64,000 nucleotides of DNA, taken from assembly GCA_013180625.2 (NCBI GenBank), contig SNVD02014776.1, positions 496,001-560,000 on the forward strand, in the 5' to 3' direction. The notes beneath the pieces are model-generated. The model saw nothing but the letters and a program-made list of their open reading frames with translations. It searched no databases and was not told where the DNA came from. Made by a program: the position numbers and the translations under genes. The stretch's first letter is position 1; each line of letters begins with the position of its first letter. Shown piece by piece: positions 32,177-44,054 of this stretch. The DNA is from Boswellia sacra (taxonomy: Eukaryota; Streptophyta; Magnoliopsida; Sapindales; Burseraceae).

Positions 32177-35100
32177 CTATCTAGATTGAGTCTCTCCATC
32201 GTCTTCTGAAATGTTAAACAAGAACTTCGGGAGAGACGCAATTCGAGGGAGATGAAGTAGCAGCTCCCCAAATGAATCTTTTCTTGACATGCCTGTTGCA
32301 GGCTTGCTGCTAGAGAAATCTTTAGCATCCACTTCAGGAGCCTTTATATCATCTCCAGTTCTGTTATCTTCAAGAGTGCCTTTTAGCTGAACATTCTTTC
32401 CACTTCCATCATCAAGTCTTACATCAGAACTTTCCCCATTAGCCTGAGAATTTTGAGCTGCAGCAGGATCCTTCTGCAAAAGGCAATAGAGAGAATTGAC
32501 TCTTGTCATCAGAGATTTCTCATCAGAAGCTGTTGTTAATTGAGTGTCACTGAGCAAATACTGTGCAATGTCCTCCAGGAAGCCGCGGCTATCTGATCCT
32601 TCCTCAGACAGTGGTTGATTTCCAAAATTAATCTGCTCCGTAATACAATGCTCAATGTGGTTCATAAAATCACTCATAGACATTGACGGGTGAAGGCCTG
32701 GCACTTTTATCTCGTCCCAATTCTTCGGACCCTTCGAATCTACTTCACATATTCCACTCCCTTCAATTGCACGAGTGTCCATCACTAGTATTAGAAGGGC
32801 AATCAGCGACAAATTGAAAAAACTAAATTGAATATGCAACCATAGCCACACCAAAATTGTTACAAGAACAATAAATATACTTTTTTCACATCTAGCCTTT
32901 ATAGATAAACCTAATAGGACAGAGAACCAGCATTCATAAGAAAATAACAAAAATTAATTAAATAAGAGAGATCCAACAGACAGATATATACTAGAAGATA
33001 TACCGAAAACATGGTCTCATACAAAAAATAATATCTTGTCAGGAACCGCAACGCTAAGTTAACAAATACACATAAAAATTCACCATCATGACAAATTATA
33101 GCATCAACTAGAAAAAACTAAACTTCATTTTAATATTTTAAATGTCATGATATATATTCTTTCTTTCAAAACCTTCCAGTACAAACTCTAAACTTTCCAC
33201 ATAAGAAAATGCAAGCAAAACCTATGTAACACATTTAACAGGGAAAATTTTATATTTGAGGCCACATTGAACAAAAAGTGAATATATCAAAAACATCACA
33301 TCAGTAATGTAACTAATTGCAATACCAAACTTGAATGACTTTATTGTTCCTTACATGCAATATGTCCACTTATACCATCAACAGAACACCTAAATTGCTT
33401 TCCAAGAAACCTACTAAGTATATGGCAAAGATAAATATTTATTAAGGTAATAAAACTAGGCTAAAAAGGAAAATACATCAGAACTTTAGAATGATTGCTA
33501 CCATACCTGAGCTGGGTGAAGGAGCTTCCCGAGACAAATGTTCAGATCCGATACCAGAAGTCTCCCCTTTTTCAATTTCGAAAGAAGATGAGTGAGCTGC
33601 AGCTGGTGATGCTAGATTATTGAATCCAGAGACCGTTGTTCCTTTACCAGCCTCCAGTTCATCAACTTTAAATTCATCTGGATCCTCACATATAGAAGAT
33701 CTAGTTTCAAAGTATGGTGACTCCAAAACTGTCTCAGGTTGACGGCTTAAAAAGTTCAAACGCATGTCACATTGTATAAGCTTTTCAAAATGTTTATTTA
33801 ACAGCCCTTGTGGACACTGCAGAAAATGTTGCCTGCAAACAATGATATTGAATTTTTAGTCAATATTTCAGCTCTGTATAATTACTTTCCTTCAAGTAGG
33901 ACTACCAAGAGAAGAAAAAAGTAGCATCCTAAAGAAGACCATAGCCCAATAATAAGATTTTCTTTTTCTTTTTTTGATAACCAAGAAATCCCACAAATCC
34001 ACTTTGTATAATAATAAGATTTTTCACAACCAATATATATTCCAAAATGACACAGAGAACAATAAGTCTACCGCAACAAATGCATAATCTTATGTATGTT
34101 TAAAATATCTTATCCTTAGCTGAAAATAAGCATTAGAAGTTACTCCACGTTTTTCAAACTTCAAATAATTAGGCAAGCAGCAGCAGTCCCAACCAAAAAG
34201 ATGGAACATAGACCTAGATCTATTCTGGCAAGGTGAATTTGACAAAAGTACTTCACATGTTACTTGCCTCATAGGTTTTCTTGTTTATTATCAAGAGAAA
34301 TGACTTAATGTAGTGTTTGTACTGACAACCCCTCTAATCAAATAAATAAAGAGAATGTCAAGTTAGTCAATATGCAGAAGCTTACGTTACAGTAAACAGC
34401 AATTTAGGACCAAACAATACCATACCATAATTCTGCTAATTTTAATCACAAAAACAACATAGGAAGAACAAATATCTGACCTGTGTATGCTAGCCTGTCC
34501 ATCAGTAAAATCTGCTGTAGCCTGCCACAAGGTGTGCTTTCTAGGCTGCGGATTAGTCTCCCTAAAGAAAAGGGGCTGTCTAGCAAGCTGTATCATACAA
34601 AAAACAACCAATAAATCAATTTACGCCCCACAATCAAAAACACAGAGCACATATGCATACTCAATAACATTACCACAACATTCAATGTCCCAGGTCCATC
34701 ATCTGGACAGTTAGCCTTCAAAGCCATAATATCCGACCACTGAATCTCTATTTTGCTCTTGAGACCACCTTCGAGAACCTCCCAAACAAGCTTATGCTTA
34801 GCAAAGTAACACTTTGCCACCAAATCACCTTCGTACCTAGATTTATACTGCCACCCAAGTAAATTTTCAGCAACTTCATTAAAAGCCCCAAACAAATTAA
34901 AAACATAACATAAATAAAAACTATTAAAATCACCTCCCAACGCCCGATCCTCAGAATGGAAGCAGGAAAATTGGATGCCTTGAGCTTGTCAGTGGTGCTG
35001 GAAGCAGCAGTTGGTTTGCTCTCCTTCTCCTTCTCCTTCTTCACTACAGGATTAACATTTTCAGACCCCTGAGAGAGCCTCATTTGAATCAAATCCAATA

Positions 35101-35605
35101 ATGATGGGCTCTTCCTGAGCCGCAAACCCAATGGACTCGGCTCATCAAGTGGATTGTATTGCGATGGTGGGATTGATGACACATCATTACTAGTCCAAGC
35201 ACTCCATTGCTAATTCATCATCATCAAGAACTAAATGATCAGAAAATTATACTTCTACACATTACATTAAGGCCATCAAGTGGTCAACCCAATGCATACA
35301 CAAATGGAATCTTCAATATCATATATATTTTATAGCTGAAATCTTATAATTCACCATTTTCTTTATTTTCCCTTCCCTTTCTAGGCAACCAAACAGGTCA
35401 ACAAAGTATTTAAAAATATTTTTTAAAAAAAAGGAAATAATACCTGCGGTTGAAGAGTTGAAGATGGCTTAGATCGCTTATTGAGAGGGCCGTGTTCTTC
35501 CTCCAACGAGTCTTCAACGATCTCTAACTTCACAGGTACCTTGTCCCGACCCGACGTCGTTTCCGGCTCCAGTTTCGAGTTCTCTGATTTCATCAACTGA
35601 ACCAT
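32177..35605 (-). CDS. ASG1: ASG1-like (At2g24100 family) protein of unknown biochemical function
   Basis: Six exons join in frame at GT-AG sites: 35444-35605, 34934-35209, 34674-34847, 34481-34587, 33507-33832 and 32177-32784, giving 550 residues. I chose the ATG at 35605; the next in-frame ATG is four codons on. The N-terminus is charged (VPVKLEIVEDSLEEEHGPLN) with a basic KRSK. A family signature PPSQYNPLDEPSPLGLRLRK follows, then the conserved core of about residues 147-240 (YKSRYEGDLVAKCYFAKHKL, KSKIEIQWSDIMALKANCP, RQPLFFRETNPQPRKHTLWQ). The C-terminal half is Ser/Asp-rich and less ordered. From memory this is the ALTERED SEED GERMINATION 1 family, plant-specific, sometimes mislabelled a DNA helicase; no helicase motif is visible. 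The adjacent L35 gene matches the Arabidopsis order. ABRE-like sites lie upstream. Confidence 0.85.
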
Positions 35606-36120
35606 CAAAAATTAAATCACTCTTCTCCTCACCCCAAACACACAACCGAAAATCACGAGAAAACAAATTCTTTCCCGAGAAAATCAAATCTCAAAACTGA
35701 TTCTTGATTGCTTCAACAAAAAATCGGCAGATTCTGAAAACCCTAAAAATTCTTCTTCTTCACACTCTTTTTTTTTAATTGTTTTTTCAATGAGCCAGCC
35801 AGCCAGCCAGCGAGACAGATCTTTAACGGTGTTAACGTGACGGAGAGCACGTGCCGGATCCTGCGTTCTTATACGAAATACCTAAAACAGCCTCACTTTA
35901 GCTTGTCGTTTTCCGGTGAGGTGGCTGGTTCTGTAGTAATTTGTGATAGTGATGTCCATATAGCACGTGCGAATTGAGACATTACGGTGCGAGCGAATGG
36001 ATATATGAGGGCCCCCGGTGGCTTTAAAATGACGGCGGTAGTTGGTCCGTTCTGATACGTGTCAACAGATCTGAGGGTAGCTTGTCAAAAATGATTAGTT
36101 TGAGGTGACACGTGGAGGTG
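35606..36120 (-). promoter_or_regulatory. 5' UTR and promoter of the ASG1-like gene with four ACGT-core sites
   Basis: CACGTG at 35848-35853, CACGTG at 35964-35969, ACGTGTC at 36057-36063 and CACGTGG at 36109-36115 lie within 270 bp upstream of the likely transcript start. Such G-box/ABRE sites bind bZIP factors in abscisic acid responses. A pyrimidine-rich leader (about 35750-35775) and a (GCCA)n tract near 35795-35812 precede the start codon. Confidence 0.65.
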
Positions 36121-36404
36121 GGAAGTGGATCAACGGATGATAGGAAGGGTGAAAGTTATGATTTAGAGTAAGCGAAGGGCTGGGTAGCCGTGGATTACTA
36201 ATTACTAATCATCGCGTCTTCCTTCTTAGTGTAATTTCCGGATCGGACCGTTCGGATTCATTGGATTTGGATTGTAGCTTTTTTTGGAAGAATGTTGAAA
36301 GTTACCTAATAATTGCCATTTTCATTCTCTCAAAATGGACCTTTTTTTAAGAAAAAACTGTCACCGAATAAACTTTTATATTTCTAACATATTTTGGACG
36401 AAAT
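36121..36404. other. Intergenic
   Basis: Upstream flank of the ASG1-like gene; nothing further recognised. Confidence 0.5.
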
Positions 36405-36896
36405 TAGGGATAGAAATTTGGGACACGAAACGTGAATACGATATGAATACGATATATGATTAATAAATAGGTCAGATTTATCTTGAGAGTGTTCAACACG
36501 CTAACCCATTTAATGACACGAATAATTAAATATATTTTGTCTATCCTTAATATGTAAGCTTATTTAATAAAATAAATTGTTACCTACTTACAACATATAT
36601 ATTATAAAACTGAAATTTTTATATTATAAAATAAATTAATTTATAAAATAATAAATTATAATGATTTTAATAATATTTTATACTAACAATGATTTATATT
36701 CTAAAAATAATTTTAATTAATATAAATATATAGAATATAATATATTATGCATATCTAGATTAAACAATTAAGTAAATTATGGGAATTAAATATAACACAA
36801 TTACAACACGTTTAATAACCTTGTCGGATCCGTGTTTCATAACTTGACACGAATAATTAAATAGGTCGATACATACCATACGAATTTTCACCCTTA
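36405..36896. mobile_element. MITE-like inverted-repeat element, 492 bp
   Basis: The left tip TAGGGATAGAAATTTGGG is inverted at the right tip (CGAATTTTCACCCTTA). Flanking 8-mers GACGAAAT (36397-36404) and GATAAAAT (36897-36904) differ by two transitions, consistent with an old 8-bp hAT-type duplication. Interior carries ACACGAA-type repeats; no ORF. Confidence 0.6.
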
Positions 36897-36904
36897 GATA
36901 AAAT

Positions 36905-37841
36905 AATTAAATAATTATTTTGTTACGGGTTATATTAATAAGAGGGGGGAAGGTGTTTATCATTTATTATATTGAAAATTATTTTATATAAGTAAAATTA
37001 TATTACATTTCTCTTATATATTAAAATTAATATTGTACTTAAAAAATCTTTTATACAAATTGATATGGTATTATATGATTGGACTAATAAATTAAACTAA
37101 TTAATATCTTATATAAATTTTCTGTTAATTCATCTATTGCAAGTAAGATAGTAAAGAAATAATCTTTTATTTTACTAAGTAGGTTTTTGTTTTTGTCACT
37201 TAACACTTTTTATATCTAAACACTTTTTAGGATTTAATTTATACCACTTTTTAGAACTTAATTTATACTACGTACTAATATGTTTATTGACTATTTCACA
37301 TACCTCTTAAAAAAAGTGACAAAAGAATATCTAATTTTTAGTGTAACTTTTTTACTCTTGTATAGAAAATATAAAATATCGATATTAAATTTTTTACAAT
37401 CCTTTAAAAATTAAACTAAATTTCATTTTCATTTAAATAATTAATATTATATAAACAATCTTTTAAAAATTAAAAATTTAATAAAATTAAACCAAAATTT
37501 TTCTAATTAATATTATATTTATTACAATATTTTAAAATTATAGAATTAATATAATTAAAACAAAATTATCAATAATTATATATTTATTATTTATTAATTA
37601 TATTTTTAAATTATTAAATTTATTTATAATTTCTTATATTTCTAATTTATTTATATTAAATTATATTTTTAATATTTAATTATTAGATTGGTTTTACGAC
37701 GCAGTCTATGACTGTGTGGAATCATATCTATCCTTCAACGCAGACTGAAACAAGTACAAAGTAATCTTTATAACGCCAAGAAGGAACTGGCTACCTATAT
37801 TGGTCCTTGAGCCATGCTGCCTATATTGCAAGCCCAAGCTT
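36905..37841. other. AT-rich intergenic
   Basis: Very AT-rich. A block at about 37190-37370 with repeated CACTTTTTAG/AACTTAATTTATAC phrases resembles a decayed MITE, and similar phrases occur at 56810-56940. No gene seen. Confidence 0.5.
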
Positions 37842-38057
37842 TTATGTCGCCTTCTTTGGCTCTCGGAAGTTTTGATAACCCTTATTAGATGCAAGCACTG
37901 TAACCAGAACATCATCACCATCCACATCCTCTTCAAGCTTAACTTTTGCTTCATTCACAGCAGGCACACTCACAGCCACAGCAATAGCAAGCACCAGCAC
38001 AACAGCAAAAATCATGAAGTGAGAAGGGTCGAAAGCGGTTGAGCGGCTTCGTCGCAT
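37842..38057 (-). CDS. Possible small membrane protein, unrecognised
   Basis: A 71-residue frame starting MRRSRSTAFDPSHF has one strong hydrophobic segment (MIFAVVLVLAIAVAVSV, residues about 15-31) preceded by basic residues, then a charged tail ending KKAT. The layout fits a signal anchor or cleaved signal peptide of a small secreted peptide. The same frame is open upstream to 38261, but those residues look like leader sequence. I do not recognise a family and see no neighbour it belongs with. It may be a remnant of a longer gene. Confidence 0.3.
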   Translation of the reverse strand: MRRSRSTAFDPSHFMIFAVVLVLAIAVAVSVPAVNEAKVKLEEDVDGDDVLVTVLASNKGYQNFREPKKAT

Positions 38058-39952
38058 TCTCTTTCTTCCGCAGAACCCGCTTCTCCTCTTCTTCTCTTCT
38101 TCTGTTACCGTTAGATGAGGAAACAATATTCCATTTCTGAGGGTGCCAGAGGAAGAAATCGTGGGAATAACCAAGTACCAGGTTGTGAATGTGACGACAA
38201 ACATGTGGCGGAGGTGGGCAGTTGTTGTGGTGGAGATCAAATCTATTTTTTGGAATTTCAAGGTGTTTCTAGTGGGTAATTAGGGATGGTGACGAAGGAA
38301 AGTTTGTTGAGGGGACCTAATTTACGGTTTGTTGAGGGCGGTGACTGGAGACGCGCCGGAAGTTGGTGGTGCATGGGGGCGGCGGCGGCAACAATGACGG
38401 TTATGTGTTTGGATAGCTGCTGTTTTGGTTTCCTACGTTTGGGCTTTTTCTAATCGAATAGAAAAGGGTTTTCTTGAAATTTCAAGGATGCAGATGTTTT
38501 AACGAAAGAAAGTGATTTTTTTTATTTTTTAATTAAATTATTTTTTTAAAAATAATTAATTAAATATTAAAATAAATAAAAATAATTTTTTATATTATTT
38601 AATTTTAGTCCGATTCAGATTTAAATGACTAAAATAACCAATCTCTTTATTAAAAATATAATTTTATATTATAACTTAAGAACAGGAAAAAGACTATTCA
38701 ACAAGATAACGAGGGTGATTGACACCAACTAAGTGACTTAAACAATAGATATTTATAATAGAAGTAGCCTCATGTTTCATGTGAACAATGTGGAAATATT
38801 CCCTTAATTTATTAATTAGCGCCGCTTTCAAAGGTCAAATTATGCCCACTTGACCTTGCAAATTTTGCATGTGCCTCTAATATATTTTAACCCTCAAGTA
38901 ATCAAGAAAGGAATATTATTCCATCTTTTCTTGTATCAGAAATGGAGCTAAGAGATGTTGAAGAATATCTTGTTTTTACATATGAATCCAATTGATTGTG
39001 ACCAATATGAATGATTTTAAATTGTTTGTCACGTGGGGTCGAGATTGAATCTATTCAATGTTACACTACAATAGATATCAATTCAAGATTGGAATTGACA
39101 AACTCTCCTATGGTTATTATCATTAATCTCTCCTGAGGTTGGCTCAGAGTAGGGCTATTCATACCGAAAAAATATGCTCTTCACATCTGTTTTCTTTTAA
39201 CACCAATATCTAAAATTTAAAAATCTACCATGTTCTCTTTACACCCCTCTGCATTTTAATACTATCATTGTATTTTCTTTCTCATTTTAGTTTCTTTTTC
39301 TTATACTCTGTTTTTTAGCTCATCCTAAACAAACTAATATGGCTTTTTTACGAGTGTTGAGTGCATATTTTTTGATGCAAATAGTACATCCTTTAATTTC
39401 AAATATATTATAATTTTAAAATTATCTCTCACCTTCAATGACCGAAGCAAATTTCCCAAAAGTCATTACAATAATTACAAAGGAGGTCAATCATCTGTTT
39501 ACGATAATTGCAATGCGAGCCATAGGACAACCTATTGAAAACCTAATCATCATTTGGCTGGTTGTGCATGTACTTGATACAAAACGTTTAACGATATTTT
39601 TGTTTTTTTAGCAAAAAACATACGAGGAATGAGGATAAATGTGCAGCTCTACTACACAATATTTTGCCTGAAAGCATCCAGCTTCAAGGCTTGAGCTTGA
39701 CAAATGACAAGAAAGAGAAAAATGATTCCTGTGGTAAACTCCATTTAAATGTACTTGTGAGCTTTGGAGGTGGGAACACGAGGGGAAAAAAAAAAAGATC
39801 AAAATAATGGATATTTTAAGGTAGGAAAAATCAACTATCCTTAGCTGGATTAGGAGAACAGAACAATTCAAAGCAACCTGTCTTTTACACAAATATGAGA
39901 AGTTCTTGGAAACCAGAATACGTTGGTTATCCGCAAAATGTAAAGTACACTT
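38058..39952. other. Intergenic between the small ORF and the L35 gene
   Basis: No reading frame worth calling. A T/A-rich MITE-like patch lies at about 38510-38670. The last few hundred bases before 39953 are the likely 3' UTR of the L35 gene on the minus strand. Confidence 0.5.
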
Positions 39953-42732
39953 CTACTTTGCATTTCTATTGACTTTAAGGTATGGCAGGGCACCAATGAC
40001 GTTGTCGTAGTCACTTCGGCTAACGGGATGCTGTTCACAAAGTAAAACAAAATGATTTAAGAGATTAGATTCTAAAGTGGATACAAACCAACAATGTTTA
40101 CTTTGTTAGATAAGCCATGATTATTAAATGATACAAATTCACTTAACTGAACTAAAATAAACATCTATGCTCGCATTTCATCTCAAGTCAAACAACATTC
40201 AGATTAAATCCTAAAATGCTCAGATATCCAATGGCATTTGAAAGAGTCTAATGCGTTAAATTTGCATTTGATTGAGTACCATGGACTTGTTATGGTACAT
40301 CTTAATCAGTCAATTCCGAACGCCCATCTCAGAAAGGTAATAATGAAATATAAAATTATGTGTATAATGATGTCATCATGATGATAACCAATCTATGCGC
40401 TAGAAATGCTGGATTTGATGAACTCACAAAAATTATTTCAGAATCTCTGGTCTAGATTTCTTTAAATAAAACAATCTGCCAAGATGCTATTACTACTTTA
40501 TTTAGGTAAAACAACTATGAAGAGATAGGGAGCAAAGTAACCCAAGGAATATTTTCCCTCAAAATCCACCAAGAAACAAAATAAAAATAAAAAGGGGGAA
40601 AGAGGTGGGAAGTAATGTGTAGCTCTGGACTTAACACATCAACATGTCAATTTGGGAAGACTTCATAATAGATTGCCCATAGCACTCCAGATTTCTAGAC
40701 CAAAGACAACAGTCTGATAGATGACCAAATAACAAACAAGCTGGCAGTAAAAGAGGAGCTAACCCGTCAAGATTCCCCCATAGAAACATCAATAAAGAAA
40801 ATGGAACTAAATTCTTCATTGAAGCTACGTACAAAATTAGCCCCCCTAACTAGAACCATGTATCCAAACCAAAGTATAACAATCATAGTACAGGCCAGAA
40901 AAAGCATCCCTTCATAAACTGTCAGGCCTGAAAACTTTGACATTCCAACTTTGAGTTCGTTACTTGACATCACTGGAAACACCAAAAAAATTTCCAACCA
41001 GAGGCCAAAAGGAGACTAGACATCCAATGCAATCCGGCAATTTCTTTGGTTTAACTATTTCTTCTAGACATTTTGTTGTTGATCTATCACATGAACTCTG
41101 GGTCCACAATCCAAGTACTCTACTTGATACACAAGTGGTTCATTAAGTATAACAGATGTCGAAACACTAGCTCCCCATTTAAGCACACACATTGTGCACA
41201 TTATCTTCAATGAAATACTTCTGAAAGAAACCAATCAAAATTTTTCCAGTCGATTTGGTGTATTCAGATGTTGAACCTCCAATTTTTTAGGTGAGAAATT
41301 AATCAAATCAATTGGCACAACTTAAATTTCTAATTACGCTTTCTCATTCTACCAACCGATCACTAAATCTTCCTGAATCCATTAACTACTGGGTTGGTCC
41401 ACATTTCTTTGCCCAACAAGATTAATAAAAAAATGTTCATGCAGAGTCATGTTCGAGATTTTCTCAACTTGAGATTCCCTATATGCAACTTCTCAGGGAG
41501 CTGCTTCATACTTCACAACACTTTCCTTTAGAGAAGCCTCCACTTCAATCATTGAACTGCGATAAACTTGTAACCATTTCCCTAACCTCTCTTCTTATGT
41601 AAATTTAAAAATATATGATAATCAAATACTAGCTTCAGAACTGAAACCAATCATTCTATCTAAACATTCAACTGGAAAGATCAAGAGCAGCAGAAGACTA
41701 AACACAGGAAAAAGCGGTTATTCTAGCTACTGCAGAATGAGGGAGTAACAAAGTATCTAAAGAAAAGAAGAACTTAAAAAAAAAAAAAAAAATCTAAATA
41801 GGGCCTCTCTTTTACAGTGTAAGCTAAGAAACCAGACACACTTAGCTATAAGGTAAGATCTACAGTCCACATTCTTTTACACAAACTATACACAAGTTGG
41901 GAGCAGTTGAGATTACATCTGACAAGCACAATTAACATCACCTTGAAAATCACAAATGTGAGACATGATCCGAACCTAATGGTTCACAAATTGCATCATA
42001 ATTTGTATAAGAAGTAAGGGGCAACTGTTTCTAACTTTAGCATGCATACACACATAGATATCAAAATTACAAATTATTTTTTTCTTTTTAATAATTTAAT
42101 AAGAATTTAACAATAATTGACACACAAAGCAAGTATTAAAAATCAAGCAAATTCAAATGAACGGGTAAAGTTGGCACATTTTTTTAAAAAGGCTAACCAT
42201 TTTAGACAGGCGTAGTTTTCTCTTGGTGTTCTTCTTAGCCAACAAATGTTGCTTTCCAGCTCTTCTCCTCACTATTTTTCCTCTACCAGTCACCCTGAAC
42301 CTCTTCGCAGACGCCTATCATTACCAACACAAACCCATCAAATTTAACATGTCAAGATTGAGCTCGAGTATCATAGCAATTCCCTTGCAGAATTTCCCCA
42401 ATACCCAGTTCATAAAATGAACATTTAACATTTGAAGTGACAAAGAGTGATTAAATTACCTTGTGGGTTTTCATTTTGTAGCCTTTAGCAGCGAAAACAG
42501 TGAGAGTTTGGGGCCTGCTTTGAGAAGGAATGATCAACGTTGTGGAAAGCTTGTTGAAAGGAAGAAAAAATGAAGACGACCCGGAAATGCTATGAATGGA
42601 ACTAAGTCTGAGCGAGTTGTGAAGCTTGTTAAGTGGGGTGAGTTGGAGTGGTGTGGGACGAGAGGGTCGAATTGGAGAAAGTGGGGAAATCCTTAAGTTG
42701 AAAGACAAAATGGGATTTGTTAAAGAAGCCAT
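39953..42732 (-). CDS. RPL35: Chloroplast 50S ribosomal protein bL35c
   Basis: Three exons join in frame: 42460-42732, 42198-42314 and 39953-40030, giving 155 residues. Residues 1 to about 81 are a Ser/Pro/Leu-rich transit peptide with few acidic residues, ending near VFAA. The mature protein follows with [11 protein letters not shown], then [39 protein letters not shown] and [20 protein letters not shown]. These match bacterial and plastid L35, a small basic protein of the large ribosomal subunit that contacts rRNA in the stroma. Intron 1 is 145 bp; intron 2 is long (40031-42197, 2167 bp) and separates the last 25 codons. I see no gene inside the long intron. The start is the first ATG of the frame with a typical plastid presequence. 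In Arabidopsis the homologue is, from memory, next to ASG1, as here. Confidence 0.95.
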
Positions 42733-44054
42733 GTTTGGGTTTACACTAACTGGTAACGAGAAGAAGAAGAAAGAAGAAGAAGTGTTACGTGCAAAGATGA
42801 AAGGTGGAGTGATGTGTGGATAAAGGGGCTCTGCAATGGAGTCCGCTATCTTTTCTGTTTATTACGGGTGAGGATATTGGGCATCCATCAATCATCATGC
42901 GGCCGCAATTAGCTTTTATATTTGGATAAATTTCATAACTCGCTTGTCTGGCTATTTAATGAAGTTTGGAATTAAATTAAGAAAGTTTATGTTACTTTGG
43001 TTCAATTTTTAATTAGAGTTGATGAACAGATTTTTCTCTTTTTCTCTTTGTGATTGTTTTGGATTAAGGAATGATTATTGGTTTTAAACTTAAAGGTATT
43101 GTGTTTAGTTAAAAATATCTAACTTTAATATTTATGTGCAAAATGATTTTTAAAATTGAACTGGTCATCTTCGATTTTAAACAAACTGAAATTAATTTGG
43201 GTTTTGTTATGCCTATCCGTGTGATTATCTAAATGATTCAAAAAAAAAATTGTAAAGCTGTAATATTGTATATCACAGTATCTCAGATGATCACATACTT
43301 GGAAAGGTAGACCGTAAAATTTGCAATTGGGGCCTTGGTCACAAAAAAAAAAAAGTTCTCCCCCAAGCTTTGCAGTCTAAAAACCAAGGCCGAATGGCTG
43401 TACAGTACAGAAGCTGAGACTGGCTCCAGAAGTGAAGAGTGGTTTATCTTCTTTTTTGGGTGTCTGAACTCTGAAGTCAAAGAAAACTTTATCATGATTC
43501 ATGACAATAGTAAAATTTAAAAACAGAAACAAAAGCCGCCAGGCCGGAACCACCCTATTTAACAGAGAACTAAAATTTAATGGTCCTTCAATAATTACAA
43601 CTTGTTCAAGTTTCTCATTCAGTAAGCATCATCAAATGGTTAGAGTTGCATTTGCTGTTAAATCATATAATTGCTAACAATTAGCAGGGACAACCGCTTG
43701 TTCTTGCAATTCAATGGTAACAAATACCATCTGTCTGAGTTACCCTGCTGAGGACCAATTAATAACATTGCATCCCCAACTTGCCTTCATCTGCATTAAC
43801 ATGCTGAAAGGGTAACAATAAGACACCGACATCCAATTTGTTTTCTCTTACATGACACAGCTTACATGTTTTTTATGAACATAGACTAACAATAACTTGT
43901 TCAAACATCCTCCATCGCCACAATGCACCACTTCATACCATGGAATGCTGAAGTTATCTACTCCTCAAGTCAAAGGCTAAGGGAAAAAAAAAAAAAGGAA
44001 AAGAACAAGATCAAAGATTGAGCTCTTTTAACTCTTCACATCCACTTTCAAACA
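42733..44054. other. Intergenic: L35 promoter side and NUP43 3' flank
   Basis: About 1.3 kb between the L35 start and the NUP43 stop. GAAGAA-rich leader sequence lies upstream of L35 (42760-42785). No gene, repeat or RNA recognised. Confidence 0.5.
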
